A DNA stretch of 64,000 nucleotides from Steinernema hermaphroditum (Eukaryota > Nematoda > Chromadorea > Rhabditida > Steinernematidae): positions 7,006,001 through 7,070,000 of the forward strand of contig CM059622.1 of the NCBI GenBank assembly GCA_030435675.1. Reading direction: 5' to 3'. Both the position numbers and the translations under genes were made by a program. Below the pieces are notes generated by a model. The model did no database searches. It had not been told where the DNA came from and saw only the letters and a program-made list of their open reading frames with translations. Shown here piece by piece: positions 34,144 to 45,059 of this stretch. How positions within the stretch are numbered: the stretch's first letter is position 1; each line of letters opens with the position of its first letter.

Positions 34144-35897
34144 GCCTGCTCGGACGTCCTGAAAATGGACGTTTTCTCAATTTTATGCATGGCTGGCTGC
34201 AAATAAGAGGAAGAAGAGAGGCCAATAAACCTCTAGAATGGCTGTTTCATCAACAGAGATATCACGGAAAAGAAGAGGCGAGTCACGGTCCCACAACGAA
34301 GAACCACTAAAAAGTATACATTTGGACGAGAACACGACAAGAATATTAAAAATGGTTCGCGAAAGTGGGAAAAAGTGGGAGTATGAGGTCGTACTTTTCA
34401 AGAATTGTTGGATACTAGGAAGGGGGCAGACTGAGGACATTAGGACATGTGACTGTCCCAGTCGAGCGCCTCCAAAATCGAAAGTGCACCTCTACCATGT
34501 CTACAAAATAAGATGCACTCCGAAGGACAACGTGAACAGGGTGACCAGTAGATGCACTAATGCCGAATCCTAATCCCGATCAGATGGGAAAAGGAATCTC
34601 TCAGCTCGGGAATCTCTCTCAAAAGTGGACAGCCATTGAGGAGGTAATCTTAAAAAGATGCGGTCTCGGGCAGTCGTACTTTTTAAGAATCAAAGGTTCA
34701 TTTTTTTAACATTTCAACATCAACTATTTCCATAGAAATAGTCTAATGGAGTCGCTGTGTGGGCATAGTAGCTGCGAGTATCACCCACATGCTGCAGACC
34801 TCGATGTAGTAGCTCGATGTAGTACTTAATCAATTGAAAACGCTGTAGTGAAAACATCGAACATTAACAGAACATGGTGATCTGATGAGAACAGTGATAG
34901 TACGTGATAGTGATAGTGCGTCCAGTAGGCTAGACCCAACGATGTACACTTAAGGCGTCACCGAGAGTTGACTGTAGTCAACAACGCACTAATCCTTTTC
35001 ACACAGAGAATAAACATTGCAAAAATTTACTTTGCGGGACAACTCAATACATATGTTCTACACATCTATCTAAAAGAATATCTGAAAGGTCCAGGTGGAG
35101 ATAAGTTAAGCAATCCCACGTGAACATGCCAATGGAACTTTTGGAACCGAAACTCCCACATTTTTCCAACTTCGATTCGTTAAACTGCCGCTGGAAAGCC
35201 CGAAGAAAAGATCTCAAATGGCAATTCTCCGCATACGTGGAGAAAAGGAAACACTCAGAGCGCAGATACAAAACGCAGTTGCATGCCTTCAATGACGCAT
35301 AGACCCTTGACCGTTTTTTGGAAGACTCTGAGTTCAAGAAGACCAAGGGACAAAGGCCAAAGCGTTGAGAAATGGAGGCATCCAAGTTGACTGTTAGTCG
35401 AATGAGTAAATATTTCAGCGACCTGGATCTTGTCAGATTGGTCGATGTCAGGTCGACACGCGATGTTGACCCTTCTGTTACCAAGAAGCCACATACATCT
35501 GGTTCAACGGATGCATGACTCCAATTCTGTAGTGTTGTTCTTCTTTTGTCCAGTAATGAAAGATGGCAACTGCACAAGGCACTCTGTGGACGTGGCAACG
35601 CTATCAGTTGCATTGTCTTCTTCGACTTATAACAACTGCCGTCGAATCACACAGAAAGTTCGTTGTTGGTGCACCCGACAAGAATCAGCTGATGATCTGG
35701 ATGTAGTTCAGCCTACGCGCCTGTCCCAGCAATATTTATAGTGGACGAGACTAGGCAGCTGATTCTACATGCATGAGTGTGGCCAGATGTTTTAAACCGT
35801 TAAAATCTCCCTCGCGGCGTAGGAGTCCATTCTTGAAACACTCGCTGAGTGAACTAGATTCGGCAATTCTGGAGAACCCTATCGCTGATTCTAGAGA
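34144..35897. other. intergenic
   Basis: Contains a short GTGATAGT-rich stretch at about 34895-34925 and scattered open frames without homology. TATTTATA at about 35733 may be a distal promoter element for receptor 10 but lies 160 nt from the ATG. Confidence 0.4.
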
Positions 35898-36854
35898 ATG
35901 GGACTCATCATATCCCTCACGGAAGTGGTGATCCGGGTACATGTGGAAGCTGTCCTCAACCTCAGCAACATCCTCCTGTGCCTAGCGGCTCTTCTTCTCT
36001 ATTTCGTACACCGGAAGAGCACCAAAGTAGTCCCTAGCTTCGTCCTCTTCATTGTCTGTTGTTTGATATACAGCGTCGTCTTCTCCATCGAGGCCATCAG
36101 TCGGCTCTTACTGTACTATGATGTGGCTGTGGCACGGATCCTTGTTCCGCACCACCCTCTTCATCACTGGTATTCCACAGTCAACACCATGTGTTTCGAT
36201 TCGGTCTATGCAACTGGAACGTTTCTGGCTCTCGACAGAATCCTCGTCATGACTCTTCCGTTCGCCTACTCCTCTTGGAACTTGGACAAGAAGCTGTTCT
36301 GTGCATCTCTGGGCATTTGCCTTCTGACCAGCACCTTCCTGATCGGCTCAAACGCGTTTTTCCCCTTCCACGGAAACGTCTCTTCCTTCTCTACCGAAGC
36401 GGCGACGCATCTTCTAGGGATCGTATACGATCTGATCGCTCCGATAGAAGTCCTCCTGCACGTCGTCTTTTCCGTTCTCTATTACCGTTTCATGAAGCGT
36501 CGACAGAGTAATGGCACCAGGACTCGTGGTCCCAAGGTACGGTATCCAGTCTCCACTCAGATAATTCTCTTCTTTCAGACAAACCAGATGACGCTGGTGC
36601 AGGGCGTCTCCCAAACCGTGTTCTGCATCTTCTCCAAAATGTGGAACCGCCTGGAAGTGAGCTTCACGGGGCGGGAGATCTGGTGGATGTTACGAGTTAA
36701 GTTCTACTACCAATTCTTCTTTGCGATTCACATCTTCTTGACCGCCTCCTTCATCGTGCTCAAACTCCGCCGGCTGAAGAAACAAGCCGTCACCAGTGTC
36801 CATAGAGTTTCTTTGGTCAGTTTCGACCGAAGCGCAATAAACAAAGCTCACTGA
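35898..36854 (+). CDS. 7TM chemoreceptor-like protein, group A (receptor 10)
   Basis: Exons 35898-36536 and 36579-36854 give 304 residues. TM1 has LCLAALLLYFVHRKS; TM2 has SFVLFIVCCLIYSVVFSIEA; TM3 ends ATGTFLALDRILVMTLPFAY; exon 2 opens TNQMTLVQGVSQTVFCIFSK. The 42-nt intron is a multiple of three and stop-free, so retention would insert 14 residues between TM5 and TM6 rather than truncate. The stop TGA (36852-36854) overlaps AATAAA (36854-36859) by one base. Closest group A features are shared with receptors 11-13 (LVQG/FVQG at TM6). Confidence 0.86.
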   Translation: MGLIISLTEVVIRVHVEAVLNLSNILLCLAALLLYFVHRKSTKVVPSFVLFIVCCLIYSVVFSIEAISRLLLYYDVAVARILVPHHPLHHWYSTVNTMCFDSVYATGTFLALDRILVMTLPFAYSSWNLDKKLFCASLGICLLTSTFLIGSNAFFPFHGNVSSFSTEAATHLLGIVYDLIAPIEVLLHVVFSVLYYRFMKRRQSNGTRTRGPKVRYPVSTQIILFFQTNQMTLVQGVSQTVFCIFSKMWNRLEVSFTGREIWWMLRVKFYYQFFFAIHIFLTASFIVLKLRRLKKQAVTSVHRVSLVSFDRSAINKAH

Positions 36855-38610
36855 ATAAATTACGCCTTCCGCGAGCATTCTTGAGCGCCTGTGGTTTATG
36901 GGTTGAGATCTCGAGATTTTATCTTATCAGTCCCTCGATCTTCCGGTTGAGCTATGAAGGGACATAGGATGGATTCTTTGCCTTGAGATGTGAGAAATGA
37001 ACAGTTGTTCAATTTACATTCAGAGCAGCACAGTGGAATCTAGAGTTCTTGAGTGTGTCGGTCGGTTTACTCGCTTTCTCGCTTGAATGAGTTGAGTGAG
37101 CAGTCGTTCTTGTTCTTTCGCGTTGTCCACAATGTGTTGCCCCGTCTGTGGAAACTGGACTATACTTCTGAATAATTCACATCTTAATGCCCTAATTCCA
37201 TATTTTATAATCTAAAAGTCTTGATCCCGATGTAATGTAGTTCGCCCCAACGCACTAGTTCCTCGAAGCATCGTCAGTTTGATTATAAAGGGCATTGCAT
37301 AGCTTGAAAAAAAGTGGGAAGCCGAAAGTACGGTAACTTTTTAAGCTCTTGTATTGTGATATCTGTTTGTAGGTTGATTAATTGGATTACGACGCTGCCA
37401 TCATACAAAACTTCTATTCTTTTATTCGAAAGCTTAGAAGTACATAAATGCTTAGAGCTCTCTATTTGACACGTTCCTTCTCAAGGGACATTCAGGCGCC
37501 CATCTTGGATTCTGTAGGTGCTCCGGCGTAAAGGTTAATGAATTGACACTGAAAGCCAAACACCCTGTCGAGGAAGAAGGCGATCAGGGAACGTTTCACA
37601 GTGACAAAGGACGACTGTCCTGAACGGTTCACTTCAAGTGCACTCCTAACCGATCTCCAGCAACGATTGGTCAAAGATTGGCGCCGTCGATGATAAACGT
37701 AATGAGAACCATTCAAACAGAGAAGATTCATGTGAAGCACTAATCATGTCTTCCTTGTTGGGTTCAAATGGCACAAACGAGGTCGAACGAGGCAATTATT
37801 AGAGGCACTCTTCTTCTGAATGTCTCATAGCTAAGAATCTTTCTTCTTCTCGAATTTTTGAGTCTTTCAGAGCTTCTTATACCTCTGCAAGCCATTCGGT
37901 GAAATCATTTGTACCATCCTGAACCGTAAACATGAGAACGAGTTTAGATTTTGACCGAGTTCATTACACAAGATGTTTATGTCGACACCTCCTTGGGAAA
38001 CATTCCAAGAAAAAAGTGGTCCGTGGGTATCTCCGGCCCACTTGAATACCCAGCCATGTACTGTATCATATTTCTTTATTGCCATGCTTTACGCCTTGGC
38101 CTCGCCAAAACATTTCAGATCCCACAACGAGTGAGACGTGGCCTTCCTACGGTCTTTCTTCCTATCGCTCACAGGGTCAAACGATGGCACCTAGTGTTTT
38201 GTGCAGTTAATCGCCTACCCTGGTATCGCGTCGATCTTAGCCTTTGCCCGTTCCCTTGTCAGTTCGGAAGTGCTTCTTGGTCGTACTTCTAAAACACACA
38301 GTGGCTTCTCTCCTTCTGTCGAGCGTCGATGTGGCGCAGCAGGTGCCAAAGTGCTGAATACCTGATAGACTATCGTACGATTTCCTCCTCATGATGCATT
38401 CTATAATGGGAAATGTTTTGCTCGAGGCGGCCTTTATAGTTTATGGTAGTTGACTCACCGGTGACAACCTCTGTCGTTGTTATCCCTCGGGTACTCGAAG
38501 TGCTTGTATTCGGACACTTTTTGATCCGAAAAGCACTGCCCACAAAAGCAGTACCCACGCTCCGCTGCGATTCGTAATGAACACCTCTTCGACCTCTTTC
38601 CTTTCTTCAG
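36855..38610. repeat. intergenic, includes a diverged dispersed-repeat fragment
   Basis: Positions about 37060-37115 resemble part of the repeat at 44.5 kb and 59.1 kb (CTCGCTTGAATGAGTTGAGT followed by GAGCAGTCGTTCT). No gene is recognised. A CTTTCTTCAG acceptor ends this stretch directly at the receptor 11 ATG. Confidence 0.4.
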
Positions 38611-39542
38611 ATGGTGGAGAGAACGAATGGCAGAGTGACGGCCTTCGAAGAGGACCTCCGGCCCTACTTGGAGATCATCGGCTGGCTCGGCTGCATCTCG
38701 GTCTGCTTCCTGGCCGTCGTTCCCTACCTTCTCTTCCGCAAGAACCCGAACTTCATTGGATCGCTGCTCTTCTTCATCCTCTCCTGCTTCACATGTAGCG
38801 TCATCCACGCGACTCAGGCGGTGGCCCGCATCTTGGATATGAGCGGCCTCGTCGACGGAAGCGCCATCCTGGACGGCGACTGGTTCTTCCTCTGCCAGAC
38901 CACCTCCATCGACTTCATCTACATCGGCGGCACTGTCCTGGCCCTGGACCGAGTCCTCGTCATGACCTTCCCTTCACAGTACTCTTCCTGGGGAGTCAGT
39001 CGGAAGCTGTGTCTTCTGGCCGCTCTCTTCAGCCTTCTTGTCGCCGCTCTCCTCTTCGGAACCAACGCTTTTCGTGGCTACAAAGGAGACGGCGTCCACT
39101 TCTCGACGGTCGTGGCCCTCAAGAAGGTCGGAGTCGTCTTCGACGTCCTCGCCGTTGCGGAGTTCCTCCTCCACGTCGTCTTCTGCATCCAGTACCGCAT
39201 CTTCGCCAAAAGAGCAAACATAAAACCGAAGGCCCTGAAGGTGATCTGGCGCCCCTCTCTCCCCAATTACCCCTCTCCTTTCAGGCCAATCAAGTGGCGT
39301 TCGTCCAGGGCATCTCCCAGATCACCTTCTGCCTTCTGCCCAAGTTCCTCAACAGGATTAGCACCACCTTCTCCTCCCAGAGGATCCCCTGGATCGACCA
39401 CGTCACCTGGTACTACCAGTTCTCCTTCGCCCTTCACGTCTTCGTCACTTGCTCCTTCATGGTCTACAAGATGCAGTTCATGCGGAGAACGAAAGTCGTC
39501 GTTTCCATCCCCAGGAACTCCGCTTACACCTCAAAAACATAA
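38611..39542 (+). CDS. 7TM chemoreceptor-like protein, group A (receptor 11)
   Basis: Exons 38611-39240 and 39285-39542 give 295 residues. It starts MVERTNGRVTAFEEDLRPYL immediately after a TTCTTCAG acceptor; since the equivalent position in receptor 12 is the second exon, a tiny upstream exon may exist. TM2 has FIGSLLFFILSCFTCSVIHA; TM3 ends GGTVLALDRVLVMTFPSQY; exon 2 opens ANQVAFVQGISQITFCLLPK. The stop TAA (39540-39542) is followed by AATAAA overlapping its last base. Receptor 12 and the relic at 40.2-40.5 kb are clear tandem paralogues. Confidence 0.87.
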
Positions 39543-40184
39543 ATAAAGGACTTCTTGAGATGTTCATGAGATGAGTCACATCCGAAGGCCCGTGCAGAAA
39601 GGGTGATTTGTCACCAATGCAAAACGACAACTCTTTAAAAGTACTTAATTTGCACTTTTTTCCTTCAAAACGGTGGATGGAAAGAGTTTTCACAAGAATG
39701 TCTTCTGAATTCTTCTCTGAAATATTACTTTGATCTCAAACGTCAGGAATCTGCTTGAAAGCTTTCTCCGAGATCTCGTCTCCTGAGAAGGACGATCGGT
39801 GCAGAATAAGGGGAGTTGTTCTTTCTTAGCCATTTATAAATATAATAATATCACACATATTGCGGAAACGAACTCCCGACGGGCTCCTTAGAAGAGCACT
39901 GCACTTGAAGTTCTGAATGGGCGACCTTGAAAGGCGACGAAGTACAGAGAGTGACCCACTCAAGCGCCACATTGCTGGAGAAAAGGTGACGAATTGAAAT
40001 GTGAGAAATTCATCTGTGGACTTTGGAAAAAGACGTCGAAGTCAGGTTGCCCGCTTCCGAAAATGCAGAACTACAGGGATGCGGTCAATTCAGACGCCCT
40101 GGTGGAAACGGCACCTAAGCAGTGATATTCTCAGAAAAGCACATTCTCTCCCACTTTAAGATCTGACTCGGCTGCTTCGGGATC
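39543..40184. other. intergenic upstream of a receptor relic
   Basis: No intact coding sequence. It may contain eroded N-terminal sequence of the relic that follows, but I cannot trace it. Confidence 0.35.
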
Positions 40185-40545
40185 TCTGGTTCTACGTGTG
40201 GTGTCCTGACAGAGTTCTCGTCATGTCATTCCCACTACAGCATTTGTCCTGAAGAATAAACAGGAAGCTCTGTCTTCTGACCTCTGCGCTCCCTTATAGA
40301 TAAAGAATTTCCCCCACGTCACATTCGACTCGGCCTCTAGGTACGTGGGAATGGTCTCCGACGTCGTCAAATTCGTTCTCCATCTGTCCTTCTGCTTAGT
40401 GCCAGAGGTTCGCGAAAAGAACCCACAGAAATACCTGGACGGTTGAACTGAAAACATCCATTGGGATCATCTCTCTGCAGGCCAGGCCAAGCAACGTTCG
40501 TCCAGGGGTTGGCCCAGATCATCTTCTGTCTTCTTCTCAGGTCTT
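40185..40545 (+). pseudogene. group A 7TM receptor relic
   Basis: Interrupted traces of a receptor like 11 and 12 survive: DRVLVMSFPLQH followed by a stop and RKLCLLTSAL; then YVGMVSDVVKFVLHLSFC from TM5; then, after a stop, QATFVQGLAQIIFCLL from TM6. The reading frame changes at least once and TM7 is lost. It lies between its two intact paralogues, so it is a decayed middle copy of a tandem triplication. Confidence 0.8.
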
Positions 40546-40825
40546 CTCTTGTTCCTTCTTTTGTGCAAAATGCGAATTCTAAGGGGAAACATTTTTGCAT
40601 CTGTTGGAATTACACATCTCTGCAAGTAGCAAGGGATAGTTCTGTCTTCTTCCCAACAAATCAAACAGTTCCTCCATTTGACTCCAATCTTTTCTTTGCG
40701 GAAATTCCCACAGAAACGTCGATTTCAACCCACTCGAACGCGTCCCAATAGCATGCCTAACCAAAAAGGTGTGAAAAATACACGAGGTGGAGTGAAAGAT
40801 TGCACTCCGTCCCGGTAGGCACCTC

Positions 40826-40832
40826 TATATAT
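40826..40832 (+). promoter_or_regulatory. TATA-like box upstream of receptor 12
   Basis: CTCTATATATCACGAG lies 87 nt before the proposed ATG at 40919. Confidence 0.4.
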
Positions 40833-40918
40833 CACGAGTTTAATTAAGGGCACTCAGTACTCGATATCCTGCTCGGAATCTCTTCCTCCTTGGCGCATCT
40901 CTCCGCTCCTCATTGGAA

Positions 40919-41834
40919 ATGTTTCTCACTGAGGTATGACGACTTCTCGATTCTGAAGTTCTCTCAGATCATTGAATGGATAAACGGCAGAGTAACGCCG
41001 CCAGAATTTGCCCTCCGGCCCTACTTGGAGATCGCCGCCTGGACCATCTGCGTCTCCATGTGCCTCCTGGTCCTCCTCTGCTATCTGCTGGCGCGCAAGA
41101 ACCCCAACTTCGTCGGATCGCTGCTCTTCTTCATCGCGTCCTGCACCCTCTGCAGCGCCATCCACTCGCTCGAATCAGTCGTGCGCATCCTGGACATGAC
41201 CTACCTGATCGACGCCCTTCCTCTCCTGGACAGCGACTGGCTTTTCCTGTTCAAGGGCGTCTCCATCGACTTCATCTACGTGGGTGGCACTGTCCTGGCA
41301 CTGGACCGAGTCCTCGTCATGGCCTTTCCCTTGCAATATTCCCGCTGGGGAGTGAGTCGCAGACTCTGCATCGTGGCCTCTCTCTTCAGCGTCGTCCTGC
41401 TCCTCTTCTTGCTCACATCTATGTTCTTCGAAAACAACGGAAGCGTCTACTTCTCCTACTACATGGCCACGGACCACGTCGGCTACGTCTTCGACTTCAT
41501 CACGGCCTCCGAATTCCTCCTCCATCTGGTCTTCTTCGTCCAGTACAACGCGTTCTCCAAAAGGGCCCATGTGAAGACAAAAGTCAACCAGGTGGCTCTC
41601 GTCCAGGGCATCTCCCAGATCATCTTCTGCCTCCTGCCCAAGTTCCTCAGCAGAATCAACTACTCATTTGTTTCACGAGAGATTCCCTGGATCGTCCACG
41701 TCACCTGGTACTACCAGGCCTTCTTCGCCGTCCACGTACTCCTCATTTGCTTTGTTATGATCTACAAAATGCGATTTGGGAGGAGAGCAAAGATCGCCGT
41801 GTCCACTTTCGGGAACGACACATCGAGGTCGTGA
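40919..41834 (+). CDS. 7TM chemoreceptor-like protein, group A, TM5-TM6 intron lost (receptor 12)
   Basis: The body (40968-41834) is one uninterrupted frame from IIEWINGRVT to the stop. There is no in-frame ATG near its start, so I propose a first exon 40919-40933 (MFLTE) joined across a 34-nt intron (GTATGA to TCTCAG), giving 293 residues. TM3 ends GGTVLALDRVLVMAFPLQY; TM6 reads VNQVALVQGISQIIFCLLPK; TM7 has YYQAFFAVHVLLICFVMIYK. Where every other receptor has an intron between TM5 and TM6, here AHVKTK runs straight into VNQVALVQG. An AATAAA follows the stop by about 50 nt. The start is less certain than the rest. Confidence 0.82.
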
Positions 41835-42375
41835 TCCAGGGACTGTGGGGTTTGAGTTTGCCTTCGATCACCTTAACCTGCAAATAAATTCATTTCAATG
41901 GAGATCTTTTGAGTGTGCCTGAAAAGTATCTGATGGAGGACAATCTTCTTGTGTTGCATCACCAGGTAGGTCCAGCGCTGAATGGCCTGGCATGTCCAAT
42001 AGCAAGTCCAAGTGCTTTTCGATCTTCTCAATCGAATTCTTTCTGTTTTCCATTGAACTTTGCACTGAATATAAATCGAGTTCGGAATGCAATTGTCGAT
42101 ATAAAGCTGCCCTAACAATGATTTATTTTATAATATCGTCATGACGGTTGTTTTCAAACGCCATACTCCTCTAATTGCTTTCAAAGAGCAGATAGAAACG
42201 CAAAACGGTTTGGAGGAGGGGAACATGTAATGCAGACATAGAGCTGTCCAGGTGTGTACTCCACAGGGCGACAGCGGTGGAAAATGCGCGGTGCTTTGCT
42301 CTTGAAAACAAGCGCTACTTCCCATGACCTTGTAGTTTCTGGCTCGCTCCCAACTTCCAGTTCCATTTGAGCCCG
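41835..42375. other. intergenic
   Basis: AATAAA for receptor 12 at 41883-41888; otherwise nothing recognised. Confidence 0.4.
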
Positions 42376-43284
42376 ATGCTCGTGACCCAGCTGGAAGTCA
42401 AAGTGAGAGCTCATCTCGAGTGCGCCCTCAATGTTTTGTGCACTTTTGTGTGTCTCTCTGGCCTCGTCGTCTACTCCATTCACCCCTCGAGGTCTTCCTT
42501 CATTGGCAGTCTCTTTCTCCACATCGCCTCCTGCACCTACTACTGCGTTCTGAGTACGGTGGAGACTCTGGATCTGGCCCTCTTCATGCAGGGCGTCACG
42601 AAGACGCCTCCGCTCGGCGACACTTCCCACGGACACGGACAGTGGTTCTTTATATTTCACACGATGTCGTTCGACTTCGTCTACGTCACCGGCGCCGGAC
42701 TCGCCTTCGACCGATTCTTGGTGATGCTGCTGAAGGCCAGATACATCAGCTGGGCGATCAGCCGCAAGATCTGTTTTCTGGTCGTGGCGCTCTGCTCCTC
42801 CACAGCCACCCTTCTTCTCTTCTGCACGGCTGTATTCCCCTTCCAGCTGCAGAAGACCTCTTTCTCCACTACCGCCTGCCTCGGATCCGTCGGCACTTTC
42901 TATGATCTTGTGGTCGTCGTGGAGGTGATCTGCCACGTCGCCTTCTGCGTCATGTACACAAAGCACTGGGGAAGGCCGACGGCTTCTTCCAGCGACTATC
43001 TTCTGAAGGTGGGCCTCTCCGGGAAGGTCCACGCGGCTACCCTTTCTGCTTAGGCCAACCACATAACGATGTTACACGTCGTCTGTCAAACACTTTTCTG
43101 TGTTCTCCCGAAAGCGCTGTGGAAACTGTTCGGAATGGGAGTCGAGATCGTGGCCAGAATCGCCATTTACTATTCCGTCTTGTTCTCGACGTACGTTCTG
43201 CTGAGTAGTTTGAGTGTGCTCTACATGTTGTGGAGAAGGAAGAAAGTGGTGAGAATTACTGTCAGTCACAACACTCCGCTATAA
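42376..43284 (+). CDS. 7TM chemoreceptor-like protein, group A (receptor 13)
   Basis: Exons 42376-43008 and 43054-43284 give 287 residues, starting MLVTQLEVKVRAHL. TM2 has FIGSLFLHIASCTYYCVL. TM3 ends TGAGLAFDRFLVMLLKARY, so the common ALDR is AFDR and the following Pro is replaced by Lys. Exon 2 opens ANHITMLHVVCQTLFCVLPK. The predicted loop before TM7 is short (FGMGVEIVARI). The intron is 45 nt with a TGCTTAG acceptor and contains a stop only at its last codon. It follows receptors 10-12 on the same strand. Confidence 0.84.
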
Positions 43285-45059
43285 ATACACCACTTCCTAT
43301 TAGAGGTGCAAGAGAGGGAAAACTCGGGGGCCGTGGTGTGGAGAAGTCGTTTGCAAACATCGTTGTGTTTGCTATTGTTTAAGGCACCAAGAGCCGATGG
43401 GTCTAAGTACAAGAAAAGAGGGTTCATCTGGATGAATGGAATGAATGCGTGAATGAGTGAATGGGCGTCAATCTGCTTTCGAGGAAACTATAAAGAACTT
43501 ATTGATCTTCTTCCGAGTTCAACGCTCATTCCATATTCTTCAAACGGTCCATTTGACCTTGTCACGCATCTTTGTTTAATGCGGATTACTGCGTCACTTT
43601 GGCGGAAAAATAATGTTGTCGCACCTTGTAAACAAAACTCAATGAAAACAAGGAACACAATAAGTCCACAAACAAAATGCTGCTTTTGCTGATCGCATTC
43701 CTGGGCGCCAAGATCGTGTAACATTAAACGGCCCGTTGCATTTTGTGGGTTCTGCACGCGGATAACTTTTTGTACTTTGTGTCGTTATCGGACTGAACGC
43801 AAGGACCTCCCAGAACGGGATATGTTTAATTTCAACGACGGACTCGTTCATCCTTGAATGCACCCAGTATCTATATATGAGTCCAAATGGTCCGTCTTAC
43901 GTTTGTTTTGTCATGCTTCATTTAAGTGGTGATCGTTGCGTCATTTGGCGTAAAATATGGAATGTTGTCGCACCTCGTAAACACAAACAAGAAAACAAGA
44001 ACCACAATAATACCCGTCCATAAACAAAATCCTGTTTTTTGACGTTCGCAGGTTCGTACTTTGTGTCCTCACATATGTTCACCCATAAGTGACGACATCA
44101 GAGGAAACCACTTGAAACAAGACAAAAAGGTCGAAAATTGGATCAAAAACATTTTTTGGCCTCAAACACGGCATTTTCTGTGAACGCGGCATCTGTCTTT
44201 TCCGAGAAGTAGACTGCAATTGCTCGTACGAATGATACCTTAAGTGAGATCTAGGCTACTGATGTTCATAAAGTGTCATTGTAATTTTTTAACATTTTCA
44301 ATGCAGCAACCCAATATAAAGAATTGCGCCTGGATCTTCTTCCGAGTTCAACGCTCATTTCTTTTAATGGTCCATCCGTCCTTGCCACGTTTGTTTGTTT
44401 CATTTGAGCGACGATCACTGCGTCACTTTGCTGTAAAGACATGGAATGTTGTCGCACCTCGTAAACACAACTCGGTGAAAACAAGAAACACAATAGGTTA
44501 ATCAAGATAATTTGAGGTTCGTACTTTGTGGGTCTTTCATTTGTGCCCCCAGCGATCGGTCGGGTCGTCCACTCGCTCTCTCTCTCTCTGAGGCTGTCTG
44601 AGCCGAATGAGTTTAGTGAGCGGTCGTTCTCGGCCGTCGTTGTTGGCGCAATGATCGCCCCGGCTCCCAGAAGGCCTGGAAGACCAGGGAGCCGTAGTTC
44701 CACCGTCTCGCCAAAAAGCCCGTCACGACCGCCCGACTCTACCCGTTCCACCGAAATCAGAAGAAAATCAGCGACCACGGTGTGACTATGTTCTTCTTTG
44801 TGCATATATGAGACGTCCTGCACGGCGTACGCCGTTGATTCGGGAAGATAAATCGTGTAAAATCGTGTAAAAAATCGTACTTTGTGTCGGAATCGGACTG
44901 AACGTAATGACTTCCAAGAACGTTTTTAATTTCAACCTGGAACGAGCTCATTCATCCTTGGATGCATCCCGTATCTTTGAGATGAAGAAGAATGTGAATG
45001 CGCCACAAAGCACATCATGGGACAGAACTCATAGAATAGCAAAGGCACAAGGAAACACT
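43285..45059. repeat. cluster of dispersed repeats between receptors 13 and 14
   Basis: Three diverged copies of a roughly 165-bp unit lie at about 43500-43665, 43885-44015 and 44330-44495, recognised by TTCCGAGTTCAACGCTCATT, GTTGTCGCACCT and GTAAACAC blocks. The stretch 44060-44330 resembles 50200-50470, and 44520-44880 is an inverted copy of a longer block at 58660-59190. No gene is seen. Confidence 0.65.
44520..44880 (+). repeat. dispersed element, short copy
   Basis: Shares long near-identical blocks, in inverted orientation, with 58660-59190: GCGATCGGTCGGGTCGTCCA, GCTCCCAGAAGGCCTGGAA, CAGCGACCACGGTGTGACTA and CGTCCTGCACGGCGTACGCC. It lacks about 180 bp present in the middle of the other copy. 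It encodes no recognisable protein. Confidence 0.75.

Noticed and set aside
34238..34573. Plus-strand open frame of about 110 codons
   Set aside because: Composition is ordinary but there is no homology or promoter/splice evidence, and it lies in the upstream region of receptor 9.
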